Shown: piece by piece, positions 9,932-18,922 of the stretch | Layout of the letters: each line of letters opens with the position of its first letter | How positions within the stretch are numbered: position 1 is the first letter of the stretch | DNA from: Phytophthora colocasiae | Lineage: Eukaryota > Oomycota > Peronosporomycetes > Peronosporales > Peronosporaceae | Direction of reading: 5' to 3' | Assembly: GCA_018806915.1 (NCBI GenBank) | Contig: JAGKQI010000100.1 | Coordinates: forward strand, 434,001 to 498,000 | Length of the DNA stretch: 64,000 nucleotides | Notes under the pieces: model-generated | Database searches by the model: none | Told to the model about the DNA's origin: nothing | What the model saw: only the letters and a program-made list of their open reading frames with translations | Translations under genes and position numbers: made by a program

Positions 9932-10219
9932 TTAAAGAAGATTTTAGCGCATATGCAGGAAAGCAGCAATATAATGCTTGTTTGCCTTCGCGAGAGCCCG
10001 ACACAAATGCCGGAACTTCCTAGTGGCACCAATAATATTCATGTAGGCAATCTATTGAACAATAGTATTGTTGCCTTCTGCTAAAGTTGGATTATCTACT
10101 TGCAAACGGAAGACCATAAAATACTTCGGAGCGTCCATTTCATTCGTACAGCGAACATCAAGCAGGAGGAAACAACCAAAGTAAACTTTTTTTATTTTTT
10201 CGGGAGATAGTGTCGATCT
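9932..10219. other. Unit spacer downstream of AnkB1
   Basis: Shared with the other units. No gene is seen. On the minus strand it is the 3' flank of AnkB1 and contains AATAAA (TTTATT at 10191-10196) about 24 nt past the stop, a possible poly(A) signal. Comparable signals follow AnkB2 (29571-29576) and AnkB3 (38453-38458). Confidence 0.6.
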
Positions 10220-12220
10220 CTACAAATCAATTCGATTAAAACTGCTGAACCAGTAGCCATCAGCAAATAAGGGTTCCGCAACACTCAGCTCGAACTCGTG
10301 CCGGTGGTGAACGTACGCCCATTCCGCAAACTCGAATCGCTTATTATGTGTAGCAACAAGAGCCTTCTTCAGAGTCTCAATTAAGTAGCACTCACGACAA
10401 TTCTGGTACAAAAACCACAAAACACCAAAGTGGGAACAGTACGCTAGCACGACGTTTGCACAATCCACTGCAGTAATTCGACAAAGCTCAGGTTGACGAG
10501 AATAAAGCCACTCAAGTACTTCCAAGTTGCCCTTACGAACTGCACCGCGTATGGCTTTGTCCGTAAACCCTTCTGTCCTGTTTTGGTCGAGCCACTTTAG
10601 CACTGCAAGGTGATTGTTTTGTGCTGCTTTATCCATCGCTTCCGTGGTGCAGCCCTCCGATCGATTCGCGTGTAGCCATTTCACCACATCGAGGTTTCCA
10701 TTTCTAGCAGCAAAATCCATGGCGTCAGTTGTACAACCCTCCGTTCTTTTGAAATGAAGCCACTTCACCACGTTAAGATGACCATTTCCAACCGCATCAT
10801 TCATAGCATCGGTTGTACAACCTTCCAATCTATTGAAATGTAGCCACTTTACCATGTCGAGGTCACCTTTCCTCGCAGCCCCATCCATTGCTCTTATTGT
10901 GCAACTTGCACTGGTGTTCTCATGAAACCATTGAACCACATCTAAATGACCTTCGATAGCTGCTTCAGTCATAGTATCATCGTAGCATCCTTCTCTACAA
11001 TTTTCATGAAGCCACTTCACGACATCCAGGTGGCCGTTTATCGCTGCACGATACATCGTAACCCTACTGCAGCTGTGCGGGGTATTTTCGTGTAGCCACC
11101 TCACGGTATCGAGGAATCCATACTTTGCGGCACAGTCTATGGCGTTATACGTTGAGAATCCTGCGGCTACGAGGCACTTTACAATATCAAGATGACCATT
11201 TGTTGCAGCTGCACCAACAGCTCCTGATGAAGAAATGCTTCCAATGGACGAAAGCAGTAAGCGAATAATATCCAGGTGGCCATTTCCAGCAGCATTTAAA
11301 TATGCACAACGAACGTCGCACATTTGCAGGTAGTGGTGAATCAACCAAGTGAGAGTGGTGAAATGTCCACGAGATGCTGCCATAGAAACATCAATCTTCA
11401 CTGATGGAATTTGCTGTAGTTCTGTAGGGAAAAGCTTCTGAAGTAAAGCTTTTCGATCCGATATGCCCATAATCCACTGTAGTACATGAAGGTGACCGTA
11501 ATTGGTAGCAACCTGCACAACTCCAACCAAATCCACTTCTTCCAGTGCATAACGAGGGTTCTGATCAGTATCCCGCTCAGTCAGTATGTCGCAAGCCCAT
11601 TTAACCATTGCCAAGTCTCCTTTTTCAGCTGCTGCCTGCGCCCACCCTGCGATGTCATCCGCAGAGGCGGTCGGTAGCCTCTTTTGTAACCATTTCGCCA
11701 ATTCGAACTGCCCTTGTAAAATAGCTACACGAACAATATAAGGATCCCACTGGACATGGCAGTCGCACTCAAGTAGCCACTTTACAATGTCGGATAGGCC
11801 ACGTTTTGTAGCAGCTGTAACTAGTTGTTTCCTAACACAGCCGTTTCGAAAGTGTTTTGTCAATAGTTGAACCATTTTCAAGTTCTCCATCTCCACCGTC
11901 TTGCTCAAACATTTCTCGAATTGCCATTGTCGAAAGTCAGATCGATGCCAAAAAGCTTTGGATGGGTTAGCAGCTTTCTGTCTTGCAATAAGTCGTTCAA
12001 CTAGATGATGGAAGTTGGACGCGCAGGCTTCGGTAAGAGTCCATTTCCAGGAGCCATCGAGAAACTCATCAAGTTTGGCAACAATATGAGGCACACACAG
12101 TATATCGGGACCATTTTGAACTACCACTCGTACACAGGTTAGCGATATCGGGAAGTTGTTGCTGGGCAGATCGTCAAGGAGCGGAAGATTTATTCGGCTT
12201 CGCTTGTTGCTTCCAGTCAT
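10220..12220 (-). CDS. AnkB1: ankyrin-repeat protein family B, intact 666 aa
   Basis: Starts at ATG 12220, homologous to the starts of AnkB4 and AnkB5. The N-terminal region contains 'PHIVAKLDEFLDGS', matching the 'FLDGS' motif of AnkA. Degenerate ankyrin repeats follow, then a run of regular 28-residue repeats of the form 'NR-EGCTTDAM--AA-NGHLDVVKWLH', and a C-terminal block 'FGVLWFLYQNCRECY'. Ankyrin arrays bind proteins; the partner and location are unknown, and no signal peptide or membrane segment is seen. A short upstream ORF ('MPPFTIPIRLTR') ends in TGA overlapping the ATG, so translation could be coupled or repressed. It converges with T1 and diverges from the C segment. Confidence 0.9.
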   Translation of the reverse strand: MTGSNKRSRINLPLLDDLPSNNFPISLTCVRVVVQNGPDILCVPHIVAKLDEFLDGSWKWTLTEACASNFHHLVERLIARQKAANPSKAFWHRSDFRQWQFEKCLSKTVEMENLKMVQLLTKHFRNGCVRKQLVTAATKRGLSDIVKWLLECDCHVQWDPYIVRVAILQGQFELAKWLQKRLPTASADDIAGWAQAAAEKGDLAMVKWACDILTERDTDQNPRYALEEVDLVGVVQVATNYGHLHVLQWIMGISDRKALLQKLFPTELQQIPSVKIDVSMAASRGHFTTLTWLIHHYLQMCDVRCAYLNAAGNGHLDIIRLLLSSIGSISSSGAVGAAATNGHLDIVKCLVAAGFSTYNAIDCAAKYGFLDTVRWLHENTPHSCSRVTMYRAAINGHLDVVKWLHENCREGCYDDTMTEAAIEGHLDVVQWFHENTSASCTIRAMDGAARKGDLDMVKWLHFNRLEGCTTDAMNDAVGNGHLNVVKWLHFKRTEGCTTDAMDFAARNGNLDVVKWLHANRSEGCTTEAMDKAAQNNHLAVLKWLDQNRTEGFTDKAIRGAVRKGNLEVLEWLYSRQPELCRITAVDCANVVLAYCSHFGVLWFLYQNCRECYLIETLKKALVATHNKRFEFAEWAYVHHRHEFELSVAEPLFADGYWFSSFNRIDL

Positions 12221-12434
12221 CGTGTCAGTCTGATGGGAATCGTGAAGGGTGGCATATGAATTCTAAGTGATATTGAATTCTTGGAATGCTGATCGTTTCT
12301 TCGAAAAGAAGCCAGATTTCTGACTGAAGCTAGTAGACACCTATCGATAATCGTTCTTGAAGGACTTGAAGTGATCTCTAGAATATTTATTGTTTTCTGT
12401 GGTTCATTTCTGAATTTGTGACCCAGCCAGCAGC

Positions 12435-12569
12435 ATGACGCCCCAGCAAGCCAAAAAAAGCAAGAAAAAACTAGGGCTACACCCTCATCAAGTCGCAGTT
12501 GTTGAACACAATGTTGCAGTCTACAGATCTTCAAGCGAGCTGGTGAGATACTCGCCTTCCACCTACTAA
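12435..12569 (+). CDS. Conserved 44-codon ORF at the start of C segment 1
   Basis: ATG at 12435, stop TAA at 12567-12569. The product is Lys-rich at the start ('MTPQQAKKSKKK') then 'HPHQVAVVEHNVAVY' and 'YSPSTY'. The same ORF is kept at 49244-49378 and 62692-62826 with few changes; unit 2 has lost the ATG. I do not recognise it. It may be a small protein or a first exon: a GTGAG donor lies near its end. The membrane-protein-like frame overlaps it in another frame. Confidence 0.45.
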   Translation: MTPQQAKKSKKKLGLHPHQVAVVEHNVAVYRSSSELVRYSPSTY

Positions 12570-12577
12570 ACGTTCTC

Positions 12578-13413
12578 GTGGGTATCCTTATCATCGCGGT
12601 GATACTATTACTTACAGGTATGGCTCTTATCCCAATCTGGGTCGTGGTCACTGTCGTTGTCGATGCTACACAATGGATCGAAATAACGCGGGTCATGTAC
12701 TTCGCGTGCAGACGTCAGGGCCTCCTTCAGAGATTCGTTGGAGCTGTCTTCGTTATGATTATGGTGCAAGAACCACAAAACATCAAAGTGTCTAGACGCT
12801 GCTGCAACGCTCTTCAAAGAAGCTACAGTGCATACAGCTCTGGTCGTCAAGAAAGCCTGGCAGATTTCCTAAGTGATGACTTCAGGTGGCCGACGGCTTT
12901 TGAATTCTTTTGTATGATTCATGATGATCTACAAACAATTATGCCTCAGGTGCGTGCGACGGACATATTCGCGTTGTATCACCAACTATCCCAGATATTT
13001 GATCGAGTGCTGCCTCACCCAACGGTTGGTGAAATACGAGCCTCCACTAGAGGATTTTTTCCACCGGTTTTTGCCGTTGAGTCCGGGAAAGGAACGCGTT
13101 TCTTTCCTAACTTGAAGCCAAATGATTGGATCGATGTGCTCTGGCCGACTACGTTGGCACCCGCTGAAGGAGCTTGGATGCCCCCCAAGCCCGGATTCAC
13201 AAGACATTATCGGAATATGTATCGCTGCGACGCTGTCTTCTCCCGGTTGTCCATGATGTGATGCTCCGAATGATTTTTGGAGATCTCATACTTGACTCAC
13301 GGCTATATTTCTTGAAAACGCTTAACCCTACTGTCCAGCAATGCGTTCGAGAATCATGCACAGCGATTGAGACAGTTGAACATCGTGTCCAGTTAGAAGA
13401 AGAAATTAGTTGA
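12578..13413 (+). pseudogene. Mosaic relic: membrane segment, antisense ankyrin, LINE ORF2 C terminus
   Basis: A 227-codon frame runs 12578-13261 from a GTG. It starts with two hydrophobic helices ('GILIIAVILLLTGMALIPIW') shared with the membrane ORF of units 4 and 5. It then crosses sequence that on the minus strand reads as an ankyrin gene ('AAASRHFDVLWFLHHNHNE', 12608-12850). From about 12860 it resembles the C-terminal part of a LINE ORF2. That continues in another frame, 13174-13400, as 'LRRCLLPVVHDVMLRMIF' and the zinc-binding 'C-x4-C-x5-VEH' region. I read this as fused debris rather than a gene, although C3 keeps a similar open frame in inverted orientation (41656-42363). Confidence 0.6.
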
Positions 13414-13891
13414 TTAACAGTTATCGGACTTCTCGCTTTGCTAACTAAAACTTAAGATATTAAAACTGGAAATCACTTGACCATCACGTACGAGGGATCC
13501 AAAGTCGATGTTTAGGGGGAGGTAAAACTTCAGCAGGCGGTGGTTCCAAACCAAGTTGTCGAACGACTTCGACGACTACGGTCTCATCAACACCAATCTT
13601 TTCCGCATGAGAGTAGATGAATTGACAGTCTGCGGAAGGAACCTAGCACCACTTGTGTGCTTGGTCTCTCAACTCGTGTTTCACGAAAGTGAATATCATT
13701 TCGGAGTCTCCACGTTGCGTGAAAAACAATTGCAGTGTGGACTCGCCCAAGAACGAGGAGAGTCTTGTGCCTCTGTCTCCATTCTAGCTTAAGATCGCTC
13801 GGTTTCGTAAATAGTAGTAGCCGCCAATCCAATGCCGCAGAAAATTTTTGACTCCATGGAGCCCACAGAGATTGCCACATCTCTTCAAGCG
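13392..13891 (-). pseudogene. Inverted LINE ORF2 C-terminal relic (zf-RVT tail)
   Basis: In units 4 and 5 the zinc-finger region continues on the plus strand as 'EEMWRSLWAPWSQ...'. Here that continuation lies on the minus strand ('EEMWQSLWAPWSQKF', ending 'LLSCGKDWC'). A clean inversion of about 500 bp explains both junctions: GTGTCCAG|TTAGAAGAAG on the left and TTCAAGCGCTG|CACAG on the right. Only the last part of a reverse-transcriptase ORF is present. Confidence 0.75.
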
Positions 13892-14273
13892 CTGCACAGT
13901 CGTCCTGGAAAAGGCAAAAGCCATCAATCTTGTCAGTTGGTGACAAGATTGAAAGCTTTTGGCAGCACCATTTTCCATCGAGAAATGCAGTCAGTTCGGT
14001 TAAAAGCCGTATCCTGCTGCTCATGTTGGTTCGAGCATATCCTCGTACTTAGACAACTCGTGATGATTTCGCTGGACCATGCCTGCTTGATGGGATCGGC
14101 GCGCCTACTGGAGCGGATCTGGCAGAATTGTGATCCCAGCACAGACGCACAAGATATTGAGATTTGTATCTGTAAAAATGAGGTGAGTGGTTGAAGTTTA
14201 GTTGTCAAACGAGTGAGATTTGGCGGTCACTTGGTTCGTCACTTCCGAATTGGACCGCAAGACATCGATAAGG
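13892..14273 (+). pseudogene. Relics of ankyrin gene N termini ahead of the M24 gene
   Basis: At about 14060-14190 the plus strand reads 'LDHACLMGSARLLERIWQNC', close to the AnkA N-terminal 'LDKACLVGSTCLLDRIWHNS'. Only this short piece remains. Near 13950-14000 the minus strand reads 'AFLDGKW', similar to the AnkB 'EFLDGSW'. Equivalent pieces occur in C2, C4 and C5. Confidence 0.55.
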
Positions 14274-15420
14274 ATGAACAACCACAAGTATATGGACGCA
14301 TTCGACCATGACATCGTGAAGCGGAAGGCAGATTTCCAGCACACAGTGGCTCAAGTGTACGTAAGAGGCCCATTTCTAATGTCAACAGTAGATCCTCATT
14401 TTTGTGTCATGTAGGCGGACTTTGATGCAGGAGCTCCATCTCGATGCCATAGTGTTGAGTCTTTCAGCCAACTTTGCATGGATCACAAGTGGTGCCCGAA
14501 ACTACGTCTTCATGGCCACGGAGACAGGTGCAGGCTCGATCTACGTGGACGTCAGTCGTGTGGTAGTACTCACCAACGAGATCGAAGGGCACAAGTTACT
14601 CAACGAAGAGATGAGAGACCCGGAAGACGCTGTAACTATCGTACAAGATCCGTGGTACGATCAACGCAGTCACTTCACCGTTGCCAAGGAGCTTTCTAAC
14701 AGCGATCAAGTTGCTGTGGACGCTGCTGATCCCACACTTGCTGGCCGTTTGGCAGAACTTCGTTCTACCTTGACGCAATACGAGATGGAGGTGTTCCGTT
14801 CTCTTGGAAAAGATTGTGGAGAAATCATCGGAGAAGTCGCACGTGCCGTTCGCCCTACCATGAGTGAATGGGAGATCGCTGGGAAATTGTCCGACAAGAT
14901 GTGGTCTCGTGGAATCACCCCCGTTGTGATGCTTGTGGCAGCGGACGAGCGCGTTGATGCCATTCGTCACCCGTTACCGACACAAAAGCGCGTGAAGAAC
15001 AAGGCAATGCTGGTCATCTGCGGCTCGAGGGCTGGTTTGATCGCCTCCACCACTCGTCTCGTGTATCTCACCACGACTCCAAATGACTCAATCCCGGACG
15101 AACTACTGCGTCGTCATGAAGCTGCTACGTACGTGGATGCAGTTCTCATTGCCAATACTCGAAACACTGGTACAAAAGCTGGAGAGATGCTCAAATTGGC
15201 ACAAGAAGCGTACGCGGAGAAAGGGTACGATGGAGAGTGGAAATTTCATCATCAGGGAGGCTGCGCTGCCTACAAAAGCCGTGAGTTGGCGTCGGCGCTT
15301 GTGAACACCGAGTTGGGTGCTTGGTGCCGAATCGTGTGGTGCCGAAGTAAAGCTTCACGCGAGATACCGAGGAGGGAGTCTGCAGTGCGCTTTGCCAGCG
15401 CATTCCTATCGGTAGATTGA
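14274..15420 (+). CDS. M24 (creatinase/Xaa-Pro peptidase-like) protein, two exons, altered C terminus
   Basis: ATG at 14274; exon 1 is 14274-14356, intron 14357-14414 (GTACGT...TGTAG, 58 nt), exon 2 is 14415-15420, giving 362 aa. The splice restores 'DFQHTVAQV|RTLMQELHLDAIVLS'. An N-terminal creatinase-like domain ('LSANFAWITSGARNYVF') is followed by an M24-fold domain ('RPTMSEWEIAGKLSDKMW', 'GLIASTTRLVYL', 'FHHQGGCAAYKSRE'). The two aspartate metal ligands of classical M24 enzymes are not obvious, so peptidase activity is uncertain. This form resembles bacterial M24 proteins from memory of the family. After 'KSRE' the sequence differs from unit 2 and runs into unrelated tail sequence, so the C terminus is probably lost. 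Confidence 0.75.
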
Positions 15421-15511
15421 CGATCGCGTCGCGACATTCGCCCGTCAACTGTCCGGGACAATATACACGTGGTTTACATGCCAGTGTCTGGGTATTGGTC
15501 CTCCAGCCAGT

Positions 15512-17188
15512 CTAGGATATGAGGGTGTTTGTGCTCTCGCGCAAAGAGTTTCGCTGTGGTGGAGCACAATCCTCCGCGCCGTGAGCTCGCAAGAACAACA
15601 GAACCTCGAAGTGTTGGCGATCAACAGCAGAATCCATCGCCTCTCTTGTGAAACCTTCCGAGCGATTGAGCTGAAGCCAACGCACTGATTTCAAGTGGCC
15701 ATTACGTGCCGCATGGTTCATCGATTTGGTCGTGCAGCCTTCCTCGCGGTTTTCGTGCAGCCACTTAACCACTGAAAGATGCCCATTTTCAGCAGCCGAA
15801 TCCATTGCGTCAGATGACCACTCCACCTTTTGTCCATCATGAAGCCATTGTAGCATCTCGAGGTTGCCATTGCGAGCCACCATGCTTGTGGTGGAGGGTA
15901 AGAAACACAAATGAGGACAGTTTTGACGCAGCCACTTGACAATTTCAAGATGACCCATCGTAGCTGCCGATGTTAGAGCCCAATTCGTACAAGTCGGACC
16001 TCCACTCTCCCCATTTGCCTGCATATCAACGGCTAGCGCGTGGAGAAACTTCAGTACTTCGAAATGGCCACTACTCGCTGCTCTATCCATAGCGCTCTGG
16101 CACGGTCTCTCGATTCCAAGAATCGATGGGAAAAGCTGATTGCCATATTGTTCGAGAAGCCACTTGATCACGTGCAAATGTCCGTACGCAGCAGCTTCGA
16201 CCATCATCCGTTCAGGTTTACAAGCTAGGTCAGCCTCGCATAGATACTCCAGAATGTGCAGGTGGCCCTGGCGAATAGCGTAAGTTGCTGCGAAGTGGGG
16301 GTACGATACTCCGCCACGCTCTAAAAGATACTCCACTACATCCAAATGACCACCACCACATGCTGCTTGCACGGCTTCTCGTTCTCCTTCTATGGTCTCA
16401 TTCTCTACGAGCCACTGGACCATATCCAACCGCCCAATCTTTGCTGCTTCCTCTAAGGCTCTGTCTGATTCTCCACCAAAACATTGTTCAGAGATCCACT
16501 GTAACATTTCCATGTGACCCCCAATAGCAGCATCGTTTATAGATGGAGGAGGAAGCAAGACCTCTGCTTCGTAAACTACATCGAGAAGCCATTGGACTAA
16601 GTTCATGTCGCCTTGCCGCACAGCAGACGACATCACATTATCCAAGTTCCTCGGAGCGTCAGGTGTGTTTTCATATAACCACTGAGCCATTTCTCCGTGC
16701 CCATATCTGATAGCAATCTCCGTATCATCTCGGCCCCAAAGAATCACATTCCTTCCATCATCCACGTTAGGACGACCATACTCGAATAAATACTGCAGTA
16801 CTTCCATCCGTCCATGACGAGCTGCTTCTTCCACCACCTTTTCATCCGCTGTACAACCAAAAAAATGTTCTATAACCCATTTCACAAAATTCAAATCTCC
16901 ATACTCCACCGCCGCCCGTAGAGACTTCGTGAACTGGAAGCGGTAATAATGGATGTCGGTGCGCAGATATCGACAGAGAGACCAGTTTGTACCCTTTTCC
17001 ATTGCAGGGTCACTGTTGTGCCAGATCCGGTCCAGTAGACACGTCGACCCCACCAAGCAGGCTTTGTCCAGTGGAATCAACACCGAACCATCCAGGAACG
17101 AAGAAATGAGGATACCGATATGACCCAATGCTGCGATGGCAGGAAACGGCTTCAGCGCGAGCTGGACGGCTGTCAACGTAGCTGACAT
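15512..17188 (-). CDS. AnkA2: ankyrin-repeat protein family A, longest copy, 558 aa
   Basis: Starts at ATG 17188 ('MSATLTAVQLALKPF'). The N terminus has 'ISSFLDGS' and 'LDKACLVGSTCLLDRIW'. Degenerate ankyrin repeats fill the rest, becoming regular at the C terminus ('NREEGCTTKSMNHAARNGHL', 'DAMDSAAENGHLSVVKWLH'). A 2-nt insertion near 15563 (GGAGCACAAT instead of GGAACAAT) replaces the family C terminus ('STTAKLFAREHKHPHILDWL', seen in A4 and A5) with an unrelated one. It is therefore open but slightly abnormal. Presumed protein-binding scaffold, partner unknown. It diverges from T2, whose terminal repeat begins about 120 bp upstream. Confidence 0.88.
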   Translation of the reverse strand: MSATLTAVQLALKPFPAIAALGHIGILISSFLDGSVLIPLDKACLVGSTCLLDRIWHNSDPAMEKGTNWSLCRYLRTDIHYYRFQFTKSLRAAVEYGDLNFVKWVIEHFFGCTADEKVVEEAARHGRMEVLQYLFEYGRPNVDDGRNVILWGRDDTEIAIRYGHGEMAQWLYENTPDAPRNLDNVMSSAVRQGDMNLVQWLLDVVYEAEVLLPPPSINDAAIGGHMEMLQWISEQCFGGESDRALEEAAKIGRLDMVQWLVENETIEGEREAVQAACGGGHLDVVEYLLERGGVSYPHFAATYAIRQGHLHILEYLCEADLACKPERMMVEAAAYGHLHVIKWLLEQYGNQLFPSILGIERPCQSAMDRAASSGHFEVLKFLHALAVDMQANGESGGPTCTNWALTSAATMGHLEIVKWLRQNCPHLCFLPSTTSMVARNGNLEMLQWLHDGQKVEWSSDAMDSAAENGHLSVVKWLHENREEGCTTKSMNHAARNGHLKSVRWLQLNRSEGFTREAMDSAVDRQHFEVLLFLRAHGAEDCAPPQRNSLRESTNTLIS

Positions 17189-17425
17189 TATCCGACAGAT
17201 ATCTCTCTTTTTCTTACTTGATCTATTTCAGAAAATTAATTAGTGGTGTTGAGCATTTCCAGAAATATTTAAATTGAAACAATTTTCGACGGAAATAATT
17301 GTCTGGTACAGTATTACGCAACCTAAATATTCTAAATAGGAGGTTATTCCTGCTCGAACTTCTCTCTCATTCGTCATTTTTACTCTACCAAATTCCCTCT
17401 GGCTAACGATTTCCCCTCACTAGCG

Positions 17426-18806
17426 ATGGCAGCTCCACTTCCCCCCGAGCAACACAAGCAAGTACGCACAACCTTCACCAACGCTCAACGTCTCGAAATC
17501 TGCGCCTACAAAGAGCAGAATCCCAGTGTCACACAGAGTCAATTGGCCACTTGGGCCCAAGAGACCTTCGAACTGCCACGCAAACCGTCGCAAGCCATGA
17601 TCTCCAAACTCCTCAAAAGGAAACTCGATCTGGAGAATATGACTACTGAGGAGTTGGTCTGCAAGTCACGCCGTACTGTGCGGTTCCCGAAACTGGACGC
17701 TGCACTTGCTCGATGGGTTGCTTTCTGTGAAGAGAGTGGGGTCCCAGTGACGGGGGAATCCATCCGAGTGAAGGCCGCGAGATTCGCGGAGATTCTGGAA
17801 ATTGATACCCCCTTGACTTTCTCGAACGGATGGCTGTACAAATTCAACGAACGTCACGGCTTCGGCGGCCAACGAGCTACGAAAGACAGCAAAGAGTCTA
17901 TGGAACAAGCAGTGGGTGATGTCCTGCAACGACTACGGGACTTCGAGCCGAGAGATATTTTCAGTATGGACGAAACGGGGTTGTTGTTTACGATGTTCCC
18001 AGACCGCAACAGGACGTGGGGGGCCAAACGCTTGACCATCGGGTTGACGTGTAATAGTGACGGGTCGGAGAAGTTGCCACCGCTTTTCATCGGTAAAGCG
18101 GAGAAACCGAGAGGGTTCACGAACTCAACCGCGTTGGAAATGAACTATTTTCACAATGCCAACGGGTTGATGACGCGTGAGATCTTCTCCAAGTGGCTGA
18201 AGGACGTGAATTCCAGATTCAGAGAGCAGCAGCGCAAGTGTTTATTGTTCGTGGATAGTGTGGCTGTTCATGCTGGTTTTGACGCTGGAGGACTGAGTAA
18301 CGTTGAGGTGATTTTTCTTCCACCTGGAACTCCAGTCAGCTTCCAGCCACTAGCAGCTGGAATCGTTCCTGCTTTCAAGAAACGCTACCGACGACGACAG
18401 ATCCAGCATGCGCTGGACCAACTGGATGCGGATGCAGACGTGAACACTGTCGCAAGGTTTGACAGTGTAGGTGTGAAGCAGGCGATGTCGTGGTGCATCG
18501 AGTGCTGGAACGCAGTGCCGTCTTCACTAATCAGAAATTCCTGGCATGAGGCTGGTTTGGTACCTACAGAGAACGTCGATATCGAATATCGCAGAGAGGA
18601 GGACGCTATCTCGGAAGAACTATCTCTGATGCTATCGTGGCTGCATGTGGCGCATCCACTGACGGTGGAGGACCTCGTGAGTTTACCAGAAGAGAGTGTG
18701 ATCATGGATGTTCCTACGGACGAAGATTTCTGTACCTTTGTGGAGTCTGTGAGGGTGGCCAGTCAACAGCCAGTTCCTAAAGCAGCAGTGGGCGATGGAG
18801 GTTTGA
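17426..18806 (+). pseudogene. T2 transposase, 5' part, interrupted by LINE
   Basis: ATG at 17426. It is open through both helix-turn-helix regions and the DDE_1 core ('FSMDETG', 'FVDSVAVHAG', 'FQPLAAGIV' with alanine at the third catalytic position). At 18806 it runs into the LINE A-rich tail, giving a chimeric 470-aa frame that stops at 18838. Removing the insertion and one 13-bp duplication joins it in frame to 28786-28940. Shares many variants with T4, such as 'VPSSLIRNSW'. Confidence 0.88.
18794..18806 (+). repeat. LINE target-site duplication (left copy; right copy 28773-28785)
   Basis: GATGGAGGTTTGA is present exactly on both sides of the LINE and once in each uninterrupted T copy region, allowing one base difference (GATGGCGG in T3). 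Confidence 0.92.
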
Positions 18807-18922
18807 TGTTTGTTTTGTTTTTCAGTGAGGTACATTGATGTCACTTAGCTATGCTAACGACTTCCTATGTCCGTTCTAGTGTTCGCCCCTATGTCGACCA
18901 CTAGCCTTCATCCCGGCCAGAG

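Noticed and set aside
10560..11100. Regularly spaced direct repeats resembling a CRISPR array
   Set aside because: The ~84-nt periodicity is the coding repeat of 28-residue ankyrin units in an open frame, in a eukaryotic setting.
12608..12850. Minus-strand ankyrin ORF as a gene
   Set aside because: It is a short remnant with no start region and broken flanks; a longer relic of the same family is in unit 2.
14274..15420. Bacterial contamination as the source of the M24 gene
   Set aside because: It has a GT-AG intron that restores the domain and recurs in several units of a clearly eukaryotic array.
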